Of a stretch of 33,186 bases of DNA, positions 7,142 through 14,536 are shown piece after piece. Every line of letters starts with the position of its first letter. Positions within the stretch are counted from its first letter, which is position 1. Under the pieces are notes generated by a model that saw nothing but the letters and a program-made list of their open reading frames with translations, made no database searches and had not been told where the DNA came from. Position numbers and translations under genes: made by a program. Source of the DNA: Candidatus Methanoperedens sp. (GTDB lineage Archaea; Halobacteriota; Methanosarcinia; Methanosarcinales; Methanoperedenaceae). The stretch is taken from assembly GCA_027460525.1 (NCBI GenBank), contig JAPZAS010000037.1, positions 1 to 33,186 on the forward strand. The letters run 5' to 3'.

Positions 7142-7207
7142 TCGGTGGGCATTGAGGATGCCGACGATATTATTGAGGATTTGGGACAGGCCCTGGATAG
7201 TATTTGA
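7139..7207 (+). pseudogene. 3' remnant of a metB/metY-type PLP enzyme gene
   Basis: In frame with and directly after the glycosylase TAA stop, codons read SVGIEDADDIIEDLGQALDS-I then TGA at 7205-7207. This is the very conserved C-terminus of cystathionine synthase/lyase and O-acetylhomoserine sulfhydrylase proteins (usual form: LVRLSVGIED...DLxQAL). The glycosylase ends LVR-stop, so the whole junction reads LVR-stop-SVGIED; TTA to TAA would account for the lost Leu. No other part of the enzyme is present. It looks like the scar of an ancient deletion or recombination. Confidence 0.7.
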
Positions 7208-7287
7208 AAATCTCAAGAAGGCGAGCCGATGGTTTTATTGTGCCCGGGATCCCGCGTGAGGTTTCCACATCCCGCTCCCGCAGGAAA

Positions 7288-7299
7288 GGGTATATATTA
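7288..7299 (+). promoter_or_regulatory. TATA box of the DUF6159-like gene
   Basis: GGGTATATATTA is a strong archaeal TATA element about 38-48 nt ahead of the possible starts at 7337 or 7346. Confidence 0.55.
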
Positions 7300-7336
7300 C
7301 CTTTGCCGATAGATATGAAACCAAGAAAAGGTTGAA

Positions 7337-8239
7337 GTGGACATCTTGTTTGAAACATTTTCAAGAAGCTGGGAAATCACAAAATTAAGTTTCAATGTGA
7401 TAAAGAAAGACAGAGAGATGTTATTGTTTCCTTTATTGGCGGGCATATTCTCGATCATATTTATTCTGGTAATGCTCTTTCCATCCATTATCACTTCATT
7501 TACGGAAGGAAGGGGTCCGGGATCTTATGGGATTACAGAGTATCTCTTGTTTTTTATAACATATCTTGGACTGGCGTTTATAGCTACTTTCTTCAATGTA
7601 TGCGTTGTATACACAACCAAGATAAGATTCGAGGGAGGGAACGCTACTTTCTCGGAGAGTATAAAATTCGCCCGTTCCAAGATAGGCCTGATTTTCACCT
7701 GGAGCATTATTGTGGCGACCGTGGGACTGATCTTGAGAATAATTGATAGTCTAGCAGAGAGAGCAGGCGAATCCGGGAGAATAGTGGTGAATATTCTCAC
7801 GTCCATTTTGGGAATGATGTGGAGCATAATCACTATTTTCGTAGTTCCTGCAATGGTTTATAATGACCTCAGACCGATGGAAGCAATAAAGAAATCCGTA
7901 CAGACATTAAAGAAAACATGGGGAGAAAGCCTGATCAGGTATTTCGGGCTGGGTATGATTGAATTTTTATTCTTATTCCTAGGCGTAATTGTAGCGTTCA
8001 TGTTATTGTTTGCCCTGGCAGTTTTAGGACCCATCGGGATAATTATAACAATAGCAATTGCCGTATTGTACTTCCTCGGCGTAATCCTCGTGTTCAGTGT
8101 GGCAAATACTGTATTTAATACTGCGTTGTATGTTTATGCAGACACAGGGAAAATCCCGGAAGGATATAGTAAGGAAATTATGCAGAATGCGTTTAAACCA
8201 GGAGGGACAGGAAATTTACGGCCCCCCGCAGATATTTAA
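7337..8239 (+). CDS. Polytopic membrane protein, DUF6159-like
   Basis: A 300-residue integral membrane protein. Hydrophobic segments occur at about 30-51, 69-96, 115-135, 147-170, 203-232 and 234-262. Between TM4 and TM5 is a conserved-looking cytoplasmic loop, VPAMVYNDLRPMEAIKKSVQ, followed by TWGESLIRYFG. This pattern (F-x-P-A-x-V-x-E/D-x-x-x-x-x-A-I-K-x-S) is typical of DUF6159 and glycerophosphodiester-phosphodiesterase membrane-domain-like proteins of unknown role. A soluble C-terminal tail ends in PGGTGNLRPP. Start uncertain: GTG 7337 has GG only a few nt upstream, while TTG 7346 is better spaced. It seems monocistronic. Confidence 0.65.
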   Translation: MDILFETFSRSWEITKLSFNVIKKDREMLLFPLLAGIFSIIFILVMLFPSIITSFTEGRGPGSYGITEYLLFFITYLGLAFIATFFNVCVVYTTKIRFEGGNATFSESIKFARSKIGLIFTWSIIVATVGLILRIIDSLAERAGESGRIVVNILTSILGMMWSIITIFVVPAMVYNDLRPMEAIKKSVQTLKKTWGESLIRYFGLGMIEFLFLFLGVIVAFMLLFALAVLGPIGIIITIAIAVLYFLGVILVFSVANTVFNTALYVYADTGKIPEGYSKEIMQNAFKPGGTGNLRPPADI

Positions 8240-8310
8240 ATAACTGATTGTTGTCTTTATTTTTGGTTTTCAAGTCAAGGACTGCGCCCCAAAGTGGACG
8301 ACAAGTTAAG

Positions 8311-8484
8311 CTATGAGCTTATCTCGATTATTGCCTGCAATAATGCATCGGTAATATGTGTTATCTCCTGAACGTACCTTGAAAAAACATCTGTGGTATG
8401 GCTCTTATCAGTGGTGGCTCTCTATAATGCGTCAGAAGTATGCGATTTATCAACCACTGCCTGCAAAAAAGCATCTGTGGTATA
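8311..8484 (-). pseudogene. Decayed gene of four 14-residue HTTDALL-type repeats
   Basis: On the minus strand one frame codes four exact 14-codon (42-nt) units: YTTDAFLQAVVDKS, HTSDAL-stop-RATTDKS, HTTDVFSRYVQEIT and HITDALLQAIIEIS, then Ser and TAG. Unit 2 contains an in-frame TAG and no start codon precedes unit 1. Repeats of the form THTTDALLKATLTK are found in large repetitive surface or phage-related proteins of many microbes; that comparison is from memory. The rest of 8240-8579 shows no gene, only the promoter side of the beta-helix gene. Confidence 0.7.
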
Positions 8485-8579
8485 GTCAGTATGCTGTACT
8501 CAAATACAGATAATTTCATATATGATGACCATTAATGATTGAATGGGGTAATTACAGTAGATGTTTCAATGGAGTGATT

Positions 8580-9692
8580 ATGAACATAGTACCTTTTAAA
8601 TGGAAAATTGCAACCTTGAGAAAAATCGATCATAGAATTATAGCTGTTGTAGTTGGTTTCCTTCTATTCCTTTCGGTGTTTGAGGTCGCGGTTTCAGTTA
8701 CACCAGCGGGAGCATCTTCTCTCTGCAATCCGTTGCCTCATGAACCGATCTTTATCACCAGTGACAATGATTTTAACCGCACTAATGGTGTAGTTTCGGG
8801 AACCGGGACAGCTACGGATCCCTACTTGATTAGCAATTGGCAGATCAAGAATCTCACACCTGGGTATGCGATAAAAATCGATAATTCGGAAGGAAAGATA
8901 ACAAAGTTCTTCAAGATAGGCTGCATCCAATCAAACTTCGCACAGGTTCCAGCAACAGGCGCCAAGTTAATATGGCTTGTTAATATTCATACACCCACCA
9001 CAATCTCGGATGTGGCAGGTAACTCACTGGATGCATTTGGGGTAAATGGAGTACAGCTAGACTTATCTGGGAATATAAGTTTGGATAGTTTAAGCCTCAA
9101 CAGAATAGGAAATCATGGGGTTCTGTTGAATTCATCTGATCATATCAATATTACCCGTAGCAAGCTAAAGGCCGACGGAGATGGAGTTCTCATGCAAAAC
9201 AGCCATTACATAACGATTGGTTCCCCATGTAACCTGTCCAGAGGCACTGATTGCAACGAGTTCACCTACGATGATGCAAAGGGCATTTGGATCAATAACT
9301 CTCATGATGTGTTAGTTCAATACACGATAACAAGTGCTGATGATAGTGGTGGCATTGTTATAGATGGAATTGAAAGCTATAATGTGACACTAATCAACGG
9401 CATTGCCGCCGGGAACGGTCCCATATGCAGAATGAATCCTGCAACCGGAGTCAGAGAACCAACCGGTCTTATGATAGACTTTATTTCTGGTATAGCTATC
9501 ATAAATGAAGCCCACCACATCAACGTGGAGGGCTACAATATTCATGGTAATGCCCGCTACGACATTATGAATGGTGGTGATGGCAATTATATTAATCGGT
9601 GCACAGGTATTGTGACATCGATCAGTGAGACTCCGCCAGGGTGGGATATAAATCTTACCGGAAACAGTTTCAAAACTGAATTCGGTTTCTAA
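8580..9692 (+). CDS. Secreted right-handed beta-helix (NosD/CASH-like) protein
   Basis: About 370 residues. A hydrophobic segment near residues 20-42, ending TPAGASS, acts as a signal peptide or anchor. After PIFITSDNDFNRTNGVV and a GTATDPYLISNWQIK segment (typical entry into NosD-like domains) comes a series of short parallel-beta coils rich in Asn, Gly and Ile, e.g. HGVLLNSSDHINITRSKL, DGVLMQNSHYITIG, KGIWINNSHDVLVQ and HHINVEGYNIHGN. Such proteins bind or cleave polysaccharides or are surface structures; no catalytic set is evident. ATG 8580 is preferred because GGAGTGA precedes it; an upstream ATG at 8535 has no ribosome site. A hairpin terminator follows at 9737. Confidence 0.75.
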   Translation: MNIVPFKWKIATLRKIDHRIIAVVVGFLLFLSVFEVAVSVTPAGASSLCNPLPHEPIFITSDNDFNRTNGVVSGTGTATDPYLISNWQIKNLTPGYAIKIDNSEGKITKFFKIGCIQSNFAQVPATGAKLIWLVNIHTPTTISDVAGNSLDAFGVNGVQLDLSGNISLDSLSLNRIGNHGVLLNSSDHINITRSKLKADGDGVLMQNSHYITIGSPCNLSRGTDCNEFTYDDAKGIWINNSHDVLVQYTITSADDSGGIVIDGIESYNVTLINGIAAGNGPICRMNPATGVREPTGLMIDFISGIAIINEAHHINVEGYNIHGNARYDIMNGGDGNYINRCTGIVTSISETPPGWDINLTGNSFKTEFGF

Positions 9693-9736
9693 AATTGCCC
9701 GAAGCCCTGAAGATATATTGAGATCGCCCCATGTAG

Positions 9737-9761
9737 TGTCCTTTTTCCCCGAAAAAGGACA
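9737..9761. terminator. Perfect 11-bp hairpin
   Basis: TGTCCTTTTTC (737-747 of the ninth kilobase) pairs with GAAAAAGGACA at 9751-9761 around a 3-nt CCC loop, 45 nt after the beta-helix stop codon. It probably ends that transcript or protects its 3' end. Nothing else was found in 9693-9920. Confidence 0.6.
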
Positions 9762-9920
9762 TTTACAATCTTATTATGCCTAATCATACATACTGTCCAA
9801 TAACATACTGCCCGTTTTTCTATTAATTTTTGCATAAAAAGAGGCCCAGAGATGATCTCCGCACCATTTCTTTTGAAATAATTTTCAAACTTCATCCGGG
9901 AAATAAACTCGTCCAAATGA

Positions 9921-9933
9921 AACCTTAATAATC
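9921..9933 (+). promoter_or_regulatory. TATA box of glyS
   Basis: AACCTTAATAATC lies about 40 nt before ATG 9970. A start near 9955 would leave a short leader that carries the GAGGA ribosome site at 9959-9963. Confidence 0.45.
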
Positions 9934-9969
9934 CCAAACCCTGTATTAAGCCAAAAACGAGGACTACAC

Positions 9970-11727
9970 ATGGCTGACAAATACGAACAGGTGATCGAAC
10001 TTGCCAAGCGCCGCGGTTTTCTCTGGGGCTCATTTGAGCTTTACGGCGGCACAGCAGGTTTTTATGATTACGGACCTCTCGGCGCAATGCTGAAGCGCCG
10101 CGTTGAGAATATCTGGCGTGACATATTCGTGATAAACGAAGGGTATTACGAGATAGAATCGCCCACCATCGGCATAGAAGATGTCTTTATCGCCTCAGGT
10201 CATGTCGGCGGCTTTTCCGACCCACTCACCGAATGCCAGAAGTGCCACGAAGCCTTCCGTGCAGATCATCTTGTCAAGGACGTCATGGATAATCCAGACA
10301 CCCTGAGCACCGATGAGCTTTCCGAGGTCATCAATAAAAACAATACCAAATGCCCTGAATGCGGAGGCAAGCTTGGCAGGGTCTATGAGTTCAACCTCAT
10401 GTTCAAAACCAGCATCGGTCCAGGTGGAAAACGTGCTGGATACCTTCGTCCGGAGACTGCGCAGGGGATGTTCGTGGATTTTCCGCGCCTCCTGAAATTC
10501 TACCGCGACCGCCTCCCATTCGGCGCAACGCAGATAGGCAAAGCCTACCGCAACGAGATATCCCCGCGCCAGGGTGTGATACGCCTTCGCGAATTTACGC
10601 AGGCAGAGGCTGAGATATTCATTGACCCCAGGGACAAGACGCATCCTAAATTCAAGGAAGTCGCTGATATTGTCCTGAACCTTTACTCGCAGGAAGGACA
10701 GGCAGCCGGGGAGTCCCGGAAGATGACCCTAGATAAAGCAGTAAAGGAAGGAATAATTGCCCATGAATTCCTCGCATACTGTCTTGCCCTGACACATAAA
10801 TATCTCGTGCGAGTGGGAGTGTCGCCCGAGAAATTGAGGTTCAGGCAGCATATGAAGGATGAAATGGCGCACTATGCTGCAGACTGCTGGGATGCCGAGA
10901 TACTGAGCGAACGGTTCGGATGGGTTGAAGTTGTGGGCATCGCGGACAGGACTGATTACGATTTAAAAGCACACGCAAGACAGAGCGAGACAGAGTTAAC
11001 CGTGTATGTTCCTTACGACAAACCCAAAAAATTTGAGCGCTTTGCAGTCAAACCAGACATGGGGATTCTCGGTCCTAAGTTCAAAGGAAAAGCGGGAAAG
11101 ATCGCAAATGCTTTAAAAGCGTTAAAATCTGAAGAATTATCGAGGGATGCAATTGAATTGACAATTGATGGTGAACAAATAAAAATAGAAAAGAATGCCG
11201 TAACGTTTGAAACCGTATGCGAAGAAGTTCATGGTGAAAATATCATACCCCATGTGATAGAGCCCTCCTTCGGGATTGACAGGATAGTATATTCCCTTCT
11301 TGAACACTCATATTTTGAAGAGGAAACTGCTGAAATTGAAGAAACTGGCGATGAAGAGGAAAAGAAGAGAATCGTATTACGCCTGCCCCCCGAAATAGCG
11401 CCTGTCCAGGCCGCCGTGCTGCCCCTTCTTACGCGCGAGGAACTCATGAAACCCGCAAACGAGATAGTCAAAAAGCTTAGAACCAAAGGAATACTCGTAG
11501 CCTTTGACGATTCTGGAACCATAGGCAGGCGGTATAGAAGAAACGATGAGATCGGCACGCCGTACTCTATAACAGTGGATTACCAGACGCTTGAGGATGG
11601 TACTGTTACAATCAGGGACAGGGATACGATGAAACAGGTGCGTGCCGGTATCAGTGATATTGCGGACGATATATACAACCTGATATACAGCGGCAAATCC
11701 TTCGAGGACGCTGGCAAAATAATATAA
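9970..11727 (+). CDS. glyS: Glycyl-tRNA synthetase, archaeal/eukaryotic alpha2 type
   Basis: Charges tRNA-Gly with glycine in the cytosol. The 585-residue length is normal for the archaeal class II enzyme. The N-terminal LAKRRGFLWGSFELYGG and GFYDYGPLGAMLKRRVENIWRD start the catalytic domain. A zinc-ribbon-like pair, CQKC (89-92) and CPEC (128-131), lies in the insertion. AGYLRPETAQGMF and the motif 2 loop YRNEISPRQGVIRLREFTQAEAE bind ATP and glycine. Motif 3 is PHVIEPSFGIDRI, and the C-terminal anticodon-binding domain (about 480-585) has PPEIAPVQAAVLPL and RRYRRNDEIGTPYSITVDY. GAGGA six nt upstream sets the ATG. No neighbour is functionally tied to it. Confidence 0.97.
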   Translation: MADKYEQVIELAKRRGFLWGSFELYGGTAGFYDYGPLGAMLKRRVENIWRDIFVINEGYYEIESPTIGIEDVFIASGHVGGFSDPLTECQKCHEAFRADHLVKDVMDNPDTLSTDELSEVINKNNTKCPECGGKLGRVYEFNLMFKTSIGPGGKRAGYLRPETAQGMFVDFPRLLKFYRDRLPFGATQIGKAYRNEISPRQGVIRLREFTQAEAEIFIDPRDKTHPKFKEVADIVLNLYSQEGQAAGESRKMTLDKAVKEGIIAHEFLAYCLALTHKYLVRVGVSPEKLRFRQHMKDEMAHYAADCWDAEILSERFGWVEVVGIADRTDYDLKAHARQSETELTVYVPYDKPKKFERFAVKPDMGILGPKFKGKAGKIANALKALKSEELSRDAIELTIDGEQIKIEKNAVTFETVCEEVHGENIIPHVIEPSFGIDRIVYSLLEHSYFEEETAEIEETGDEEEKKRIVLRLPPEIAPVQAAVLPLLTREELMKPANEIVKKLRTKGILVAFDDSGTIGRRYRRNDEIGTPYSITVDYQTLEDGTVTIRDRDTMKQVRAGISDIADDIYNLIYSGKSFEDAGKII

Positions 11728-11875
11728 CAATGTCTGAACTTTTGATTCACGAACTTCGAAGAAAAAGCCTTTAATGTAACAGGTTCCCTGATTCCGATTG
11801 CTTATTATTTCTTGAGTGCCGTAGACTCGAATAAAACCGAAAAAGTTAATACTTGTTAAAATACCCTTGCTAATC

Positions 11876-12460
11876 ATGAGGAAGGTGGGGGAAAGCGATG
11901 ACGCTGTATCGCCGATAATCGGAGTAACCTTGATGGTTGGGCTAACGGTGATTATGGTTTCGGTTATAGCTGTTTCGGTATTTACTTTCACAATTCCTGA
12001 GAGCGCACCGCATGCCAAGATTGTGGTGGTGGAGGCGAAAGGGGATATAGGTAGTGAGGCTCTACATAAAAATGTCGTAGTGCTGAAACATAAAGGTGGC
12101 GATGCGTTAAATGAGGACGACACTAAAATTATCATCACAGGTAAAGGATATACGTATACCTCAGGAGAAGATCCACATCTTTCGTCAGCACAGGACGTGC
12201 GAGTTATTTACAGGGATTTAGCTGGAGAAAATTGTATAATTGAATGTGATAACGAAATTGTAGAGGGTACTTCCTGGGACGCTGGTGAAACCATAACACT
12301 TTATGGGTCTGATGGAAATGATTTATATTTATATGACTGGCACAATAATGCCGATAGTAGATGGAAATTAGATTACGACACCACAGTTTCAATCACAATA
12401 ATAGACACCACAACAAACGAAGTAATTGCAGTTACTCAAGCTACAGTAAAAGATGCTTAA
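11876..12460 (+). CDS. Archaeal type IV pilin-like protein
   Basis: About 194 residues with the Pilin_N (DUF1628-type) N-terminus. A short charged leader, MRKVGESDDA, precedes VSPIIGVTLMVGLTVIMVSV and the rest of a long hydrophobic helix used for polymer packing; prepilin peptidase would be expected to cut near the start of the helix. The remainder is a beta-rich globular domain with two Cys in ENCIIECDNE. Family members build adhesive pili or sit in the envelope. A TTG at 11867 is in frame, but ATG 11876 places the charged leader correctly. No pilus ATPase or membrane subunit lies nearby, so it is an orphan pilin. The gene ends tail to tail with a zinc-ribbon gene. Confidence 0.82.
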   Translation: MRKVGESDDAVSPIIGVTLMVGLTVIMVSVIAVSVFTFTIPESAPHAKIVVVEAKGDIGSEALHKNVVVLKHKGGDALNEDDTKIIITGKGYTYTSGEDPHLSSAQDVRVIYRDLAGENCIIECDNEIVEGTSWDAGETITLYGSDGNDLYLYDWHNNADSRWKLDYDTTVSITIIDTTTNEVIAVTQATVKDA

Positions 12461-12585
12461 ACCCTCTCCGTGTCCTCGCTCCCGCATTGCGGACACGGTA
12501 TCGGGATAAAGTTTGGGTCTGCCTCGAACTCGAAGCTGCAAACCCTGCATATAAAGAACACCGCAGACTGATTTATTTCTTCCAT
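12457..12585 (-). CDS. Small rubredoxin-like zinc-ribbon protein, 42 aa
   Basis: A tiny ORF, MEEINQSAVFFICRVCSFEF followed by EADPNFIPIPCPQCGSEDTERV. CRVC and CPQC, 15 residues apart, form a complete zinc-ribbon or rubredoxin-like knuckle pair, and the Asp-Pro-Asn segment resembles the loop of small archaeal zinc ribbons. Its stop TAA and the stop of the pilin share the TTAA at 12457-12460, so the two genes overlap by 4 nt tail to tail. Role unknown: single zinc ribbons in archaea bind nucleic acid or act as adaptors. The clean CxxC pairs at this short length argue against chance. Confidence 0.72.
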   Translation of the reverse strand: MEEINQSAVFFICRVCSFEFEADPNFIPIPCPQCGSEDTERV

Positions 12586-12881
12586 ATTATCATCTAATAT
12601 ACAATATAGTCTCAGGAATCAACCCAAAAGCATACTGAAATAAGACTTATACATTTTTATATTTTTCGGTTATGAAAATATTGAGATATTTAAAAAATGA
12701 TTTAATAATATTATCTCTTCAAACATATTTCTCATGTAGTTAAAAATGGATTTTTTACCACCAATCAGTCCTTCCAGGTTAGTTATAACATGCCCGCATT
12801 TGGCGCTTCTCGTTTCTTGTTTTATTTTTCTGGCTTTTCCAGTCTGACCTTCGAAAAGTTTGGCAGAATCTGAACCAAAAC
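12586..12881. other. AT-rich stretch with no supported gene
   Basis: This stretch is strongly AT-rich and has no convincing gene. The minus strand holds one open frame without a start codon (about 12675-12880) encoding KQETRSAKCGHVITNLEGL and a hydrophobic end. It could be a gene remnant but I do not recognise it. The right edge is the promoter of the small-gene cluster. Confidence 0.5.
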
Positions 12882-12927
12882 TTTTATATAGTTTAATTGC
12901 ATTATTGCATTATTGCAACATTGCAAT
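12882..12927 (+). promoter_or_regulatory. TATA box followed by four phased 8-nt repeats
   Basis: TTTTATATA at 12882-12890 is a strong TATA box. From 12896 to 12927 follow four abutting octamers, ATTGCATT, ATTGCATT, ATTGCAAC and ATTGCAAT, with TTGCA at 12897, 12905, 12913 and 12921. The transcription start is expected near 12911, inside the repeat, and the first ATG is at 12937. A tandem operator over the start site is the simplest reading. The adjacent winged-helix protein is the obvious candidate to bind it, giving autoregulation (inference). Confidence 0.65.
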
Positions 12928-12936
12928 CAGGAAATA

Positions 12937-13215
12937 ATGAAAACACAAGAAATTAAAACAATAACAGATCTGGTATGGGATTATTTTAATGAACATCCAG
13001 AAAAAGAACTATCGCCGGGTATGGTATTTAAAGCATTAACCAATAAACACAAAAAACTTAAAATTAATTATAGTAGCATAAATTCTGCGATAAACAGGTT
13101 TCATCTCCAAAAAATAATTTTTAGAACTTCCCGTGGGAAATATTCACTCAAACTTCCATTATCCAGGGGGCAGCTCAGGATCGATGACGTCATCAAACCC
13201 AAGGAGAATGAATGA
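12937..13215 (+). CDS. Small winged-helix DNA-binding-like protein
   Basis: A 92-residue protein that I cannot place in a named family. The predicted order is helix (TITDLVWDYFNEHP), helix (SPGMVFKALTN), a basic recognition-type helix (NYSSINSAINRFHLQKI) and a wing (IFRTSRGKYSLKLP), then a charged tail. This is the layout of a winged helix-turn-helix, similar to domains that sense or regulate phage and plasmid genes. ATG 12937 is chosen; a TTG at 12913 would lie inside the octamer repeats. It is the first gene of a three-gene small cluster, 52 nt before the next start. Confidence 0.62.
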   Translation: MKTQEIKTITDLVWDYFNEHPEKELSPGMVFKALTNKHKKLKINYSSINSAINRFHLQKIIFRTSRGKYSLKLPLSRGQLRIDDVIKPKENE

Positions 13216-13267
13216 AAAGTATAGATTTTTCGATATTTGAATTTAGTAAAAACATAGAGGTGAATTT

Positions 13268-13396
13268 ATGAAATGCCTGAGAAACACAAACAAAAGTTGC
13301 TTTTCCAAAGTGATAACTCAGGAATATGAGGAATTCCCGGCATGCATTAAAAACCAAGACTGTAATCATATTCCAGAGAGGGAGAAGTATGAATAA
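13268..13396 (+). CDS. Four-cysteine mini-protein, 42 aa
   Basis: A short ORF with a very good ribosome site (AGAGGTGA at 13256-13263) ahead of ATG 13268. The product begins MKCLRNTNKSCFSK and has Cys at 3, 12, 26 and 32 (FPACIKNQDCNH), with a nearby His, so it could hold one zinc or form two disulfides. It has no signal peptide. Its last eight bases overlap the ATG of the next gene (ATGAATAA), which implies translational coupling. No family recognised. The strong ribosome site and the coupling are the evidence that it is real. Confidence 0.6.
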   Translation: MKCLRNTNKSCFSKVITQEYEEFPACIKNQDCNHIPEREKYE

Positions 13397-13532
13397 AGTG
13401 ACAAAAATTGGAACAAAAATATTACATAATGCATGGGGCAACGGTACGATACTCGGATGGTACAATGATAAATATGCCTTCGTGAAATTCCCATGCGGAA
13501 CTCGATTAATAAATCCAAAAAAAAGGAATTAA
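13389..13532 (+). CDS. SH3/Tudor-like mini-protein, 47 aa
   Basis: MNKVTKIGTKILHNAWGNGT continues ILGWYNDKYAFVKFPCGTRLINPKKRN. The pattern G-x-x-x-x-H-x-x-x-G-x-G-T-[IV]-...-[YV]-x-x-V-x-F-x-x-G-x-x-x-[IL] is that of small beta-barrels such as CarD/TRCF-interacting, UvrD C-terminal and DUF3553-type domains, which bind RNA polymerase or nucleic acid. A longer in-frame reading from 13326 exists, but ATG 13389 is behind GGGAG and overlaps the preceding stop. Basic C-terminus. With the winged-helix gene and the Cys mini-protein it forms a compact unit of possible nucleic-acid regulators. Confidence 0.62.
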   Translation: MNKVTKIGTKILHNAWGNGTILGWYNDKYAFVKFPCGTRLINPKKRN

Positions 13533-13599
13533 GTACCTTCTGAACCAATCGCCGTGCAGAAAATCGCTTGCCCTAAATAATATATTCTTCCACTGTATA

Positions 13600-14535
13600 T
13601 CAGATATCAAAACTCAAAATAAATTCTTCGTCATCCACAAAAAGCTTGGGTTTGGTGATAATGCCGTCAAGATGAATCCCAGCAATCACATCCCCGCCAA
13701 AGGTACTGTTATCCCCGAGAGCGATATGCACCGTACCTCCAACTTTCTCATCCTCAAGCACATTCCCGATTAGCTTCGCCTCGGGATTGATGCCGATACC
13801 GAATTCAGCAATATTTCGAGCTTTATCCCCGACAGCCTCCAGCATTGCATTCAGTTTCTTTGCCTGTTTACCTTTAATTCCTGTAACATACCTTTTCCTT
13901 ACCGTAAATTCAAATGGAGAATCAAGAATCCCAAACCCGCTCATGGAACCATCCACCACAAAAACGCCGTTTGCATCCTTTGGCGCAATATACAGTTCGC
14001 CGGCAGGAAGATTGCTGCTGCATCCGGGTTCTTTGCAGAGCCCTGTGTCCATCATCCATTTACATCCATCGAGGTTAAATACGATATCCGTTCCCGACTG
14101 TGTAATAACCCTCACTTTACGGGAATTCTCAAGCTGTTCATTCAATCTGATGGCGATACCATTGACTTTATTATAATCAGCAATCATCCCGCCTGAATTC
14201 ATCATTTTCTCCGTGATTCCAGGCATGGAAGCGATCCTTGTCCCCGCTTTGCAGGCATCAATCCTCGCCTGGGTATGGGTAAGGGAAAACGTAGTCGGGG
14301 CAATAACAACATCGGCATTCTTCATGGCTTCTGCTATCGCAAGCGGCGGCTCTTCCCCGTGCCGCGTTCTTGGAAGCATGGTAACAATCATGACATCGCA
14401 GCCTGTGTTTCTGGCAGCTTCGAATAAACTCCTTCCGATGGATAAGGGGGTTTTGGTGTCCACTACAATAAGCACGCTCTCCCCTCTTTTAACCCCGAAG
14501 CATTCCAGTACTTTTTTAGCGCCTTGAGCTATCAT
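13600..14535 (-). CDS. M29-type (AmpS-like) metallo-aminopeptidase
   Basis: About 311 residues, related to thermophilic aminopeptidases of family M29 (AmpS, aminopeptidase T). The C-terminal metal site is intact: EFGIGINPEAKLIGNVLEDEK, VHIALGDNSTFGGD and GIHLDGIITKPKLFVDDEE supply the Glu, Glu, His, His and Asp ligands used by the family. The N-terminal half (ESVLIVVDTKTP..., DVVIAPTTFSLTHTQAR) is the Rossmann-like domain. The ORF extends 76 codons upstream, but those overlap leuC in another frame. ATG 14535, 2 nt after the leuC stop, is chosen; ATG 14568 is the alternative. Length is shorter than the about 410 residues of bacterial M29 enzymes, normal for archaeal forms as far as I recall. 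Confidence 0.8.
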   Translation of the reverse strand: MIAQGAKKVLECFGVKRGESVLIVVDTKTPLSIGRSLFEAARNTGCDVMIVTMLPRTRHGEEPPLAIAEAMKNADVVIAPTTFSLTHTQARIDACKAGTRIASMPGITEKMMNSGGMIADYNKVNGIAIRLNEQLENSRKVRVITQSGTDIVFNLDGCKWMMDTGLCKEPGCSSNLPAGELYIAPKDANGVFVVDGSMSGFGILDSPFEFTVRKRYVTGIKGKQAKKLNAMLEAVGDKARNIAEFGIGINPEAKLIGNVLEDEKVGGTVHIALGDNSTFGGDVIAGIHLDGIITKPKLFVDDEEFILSFDI

Positions 14536-14536
14536 G

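Noticed and set aside
9689-9895. Minus-strand ORF starting MKFENYFKRNGAEIISGP downstream of the beta-helix gene
   Set aside because: No ribosome site, runs through the 11-bp hairpin and the 3' end of the beta-helix gene, and shows no family features.
12675-12880. Open minus-strand frame with SAKCGHVITNLEGLIGG
   Set aside because: No start codon upstream, AT-rich region, no recognisable family; kept only as a note in the gap entry.
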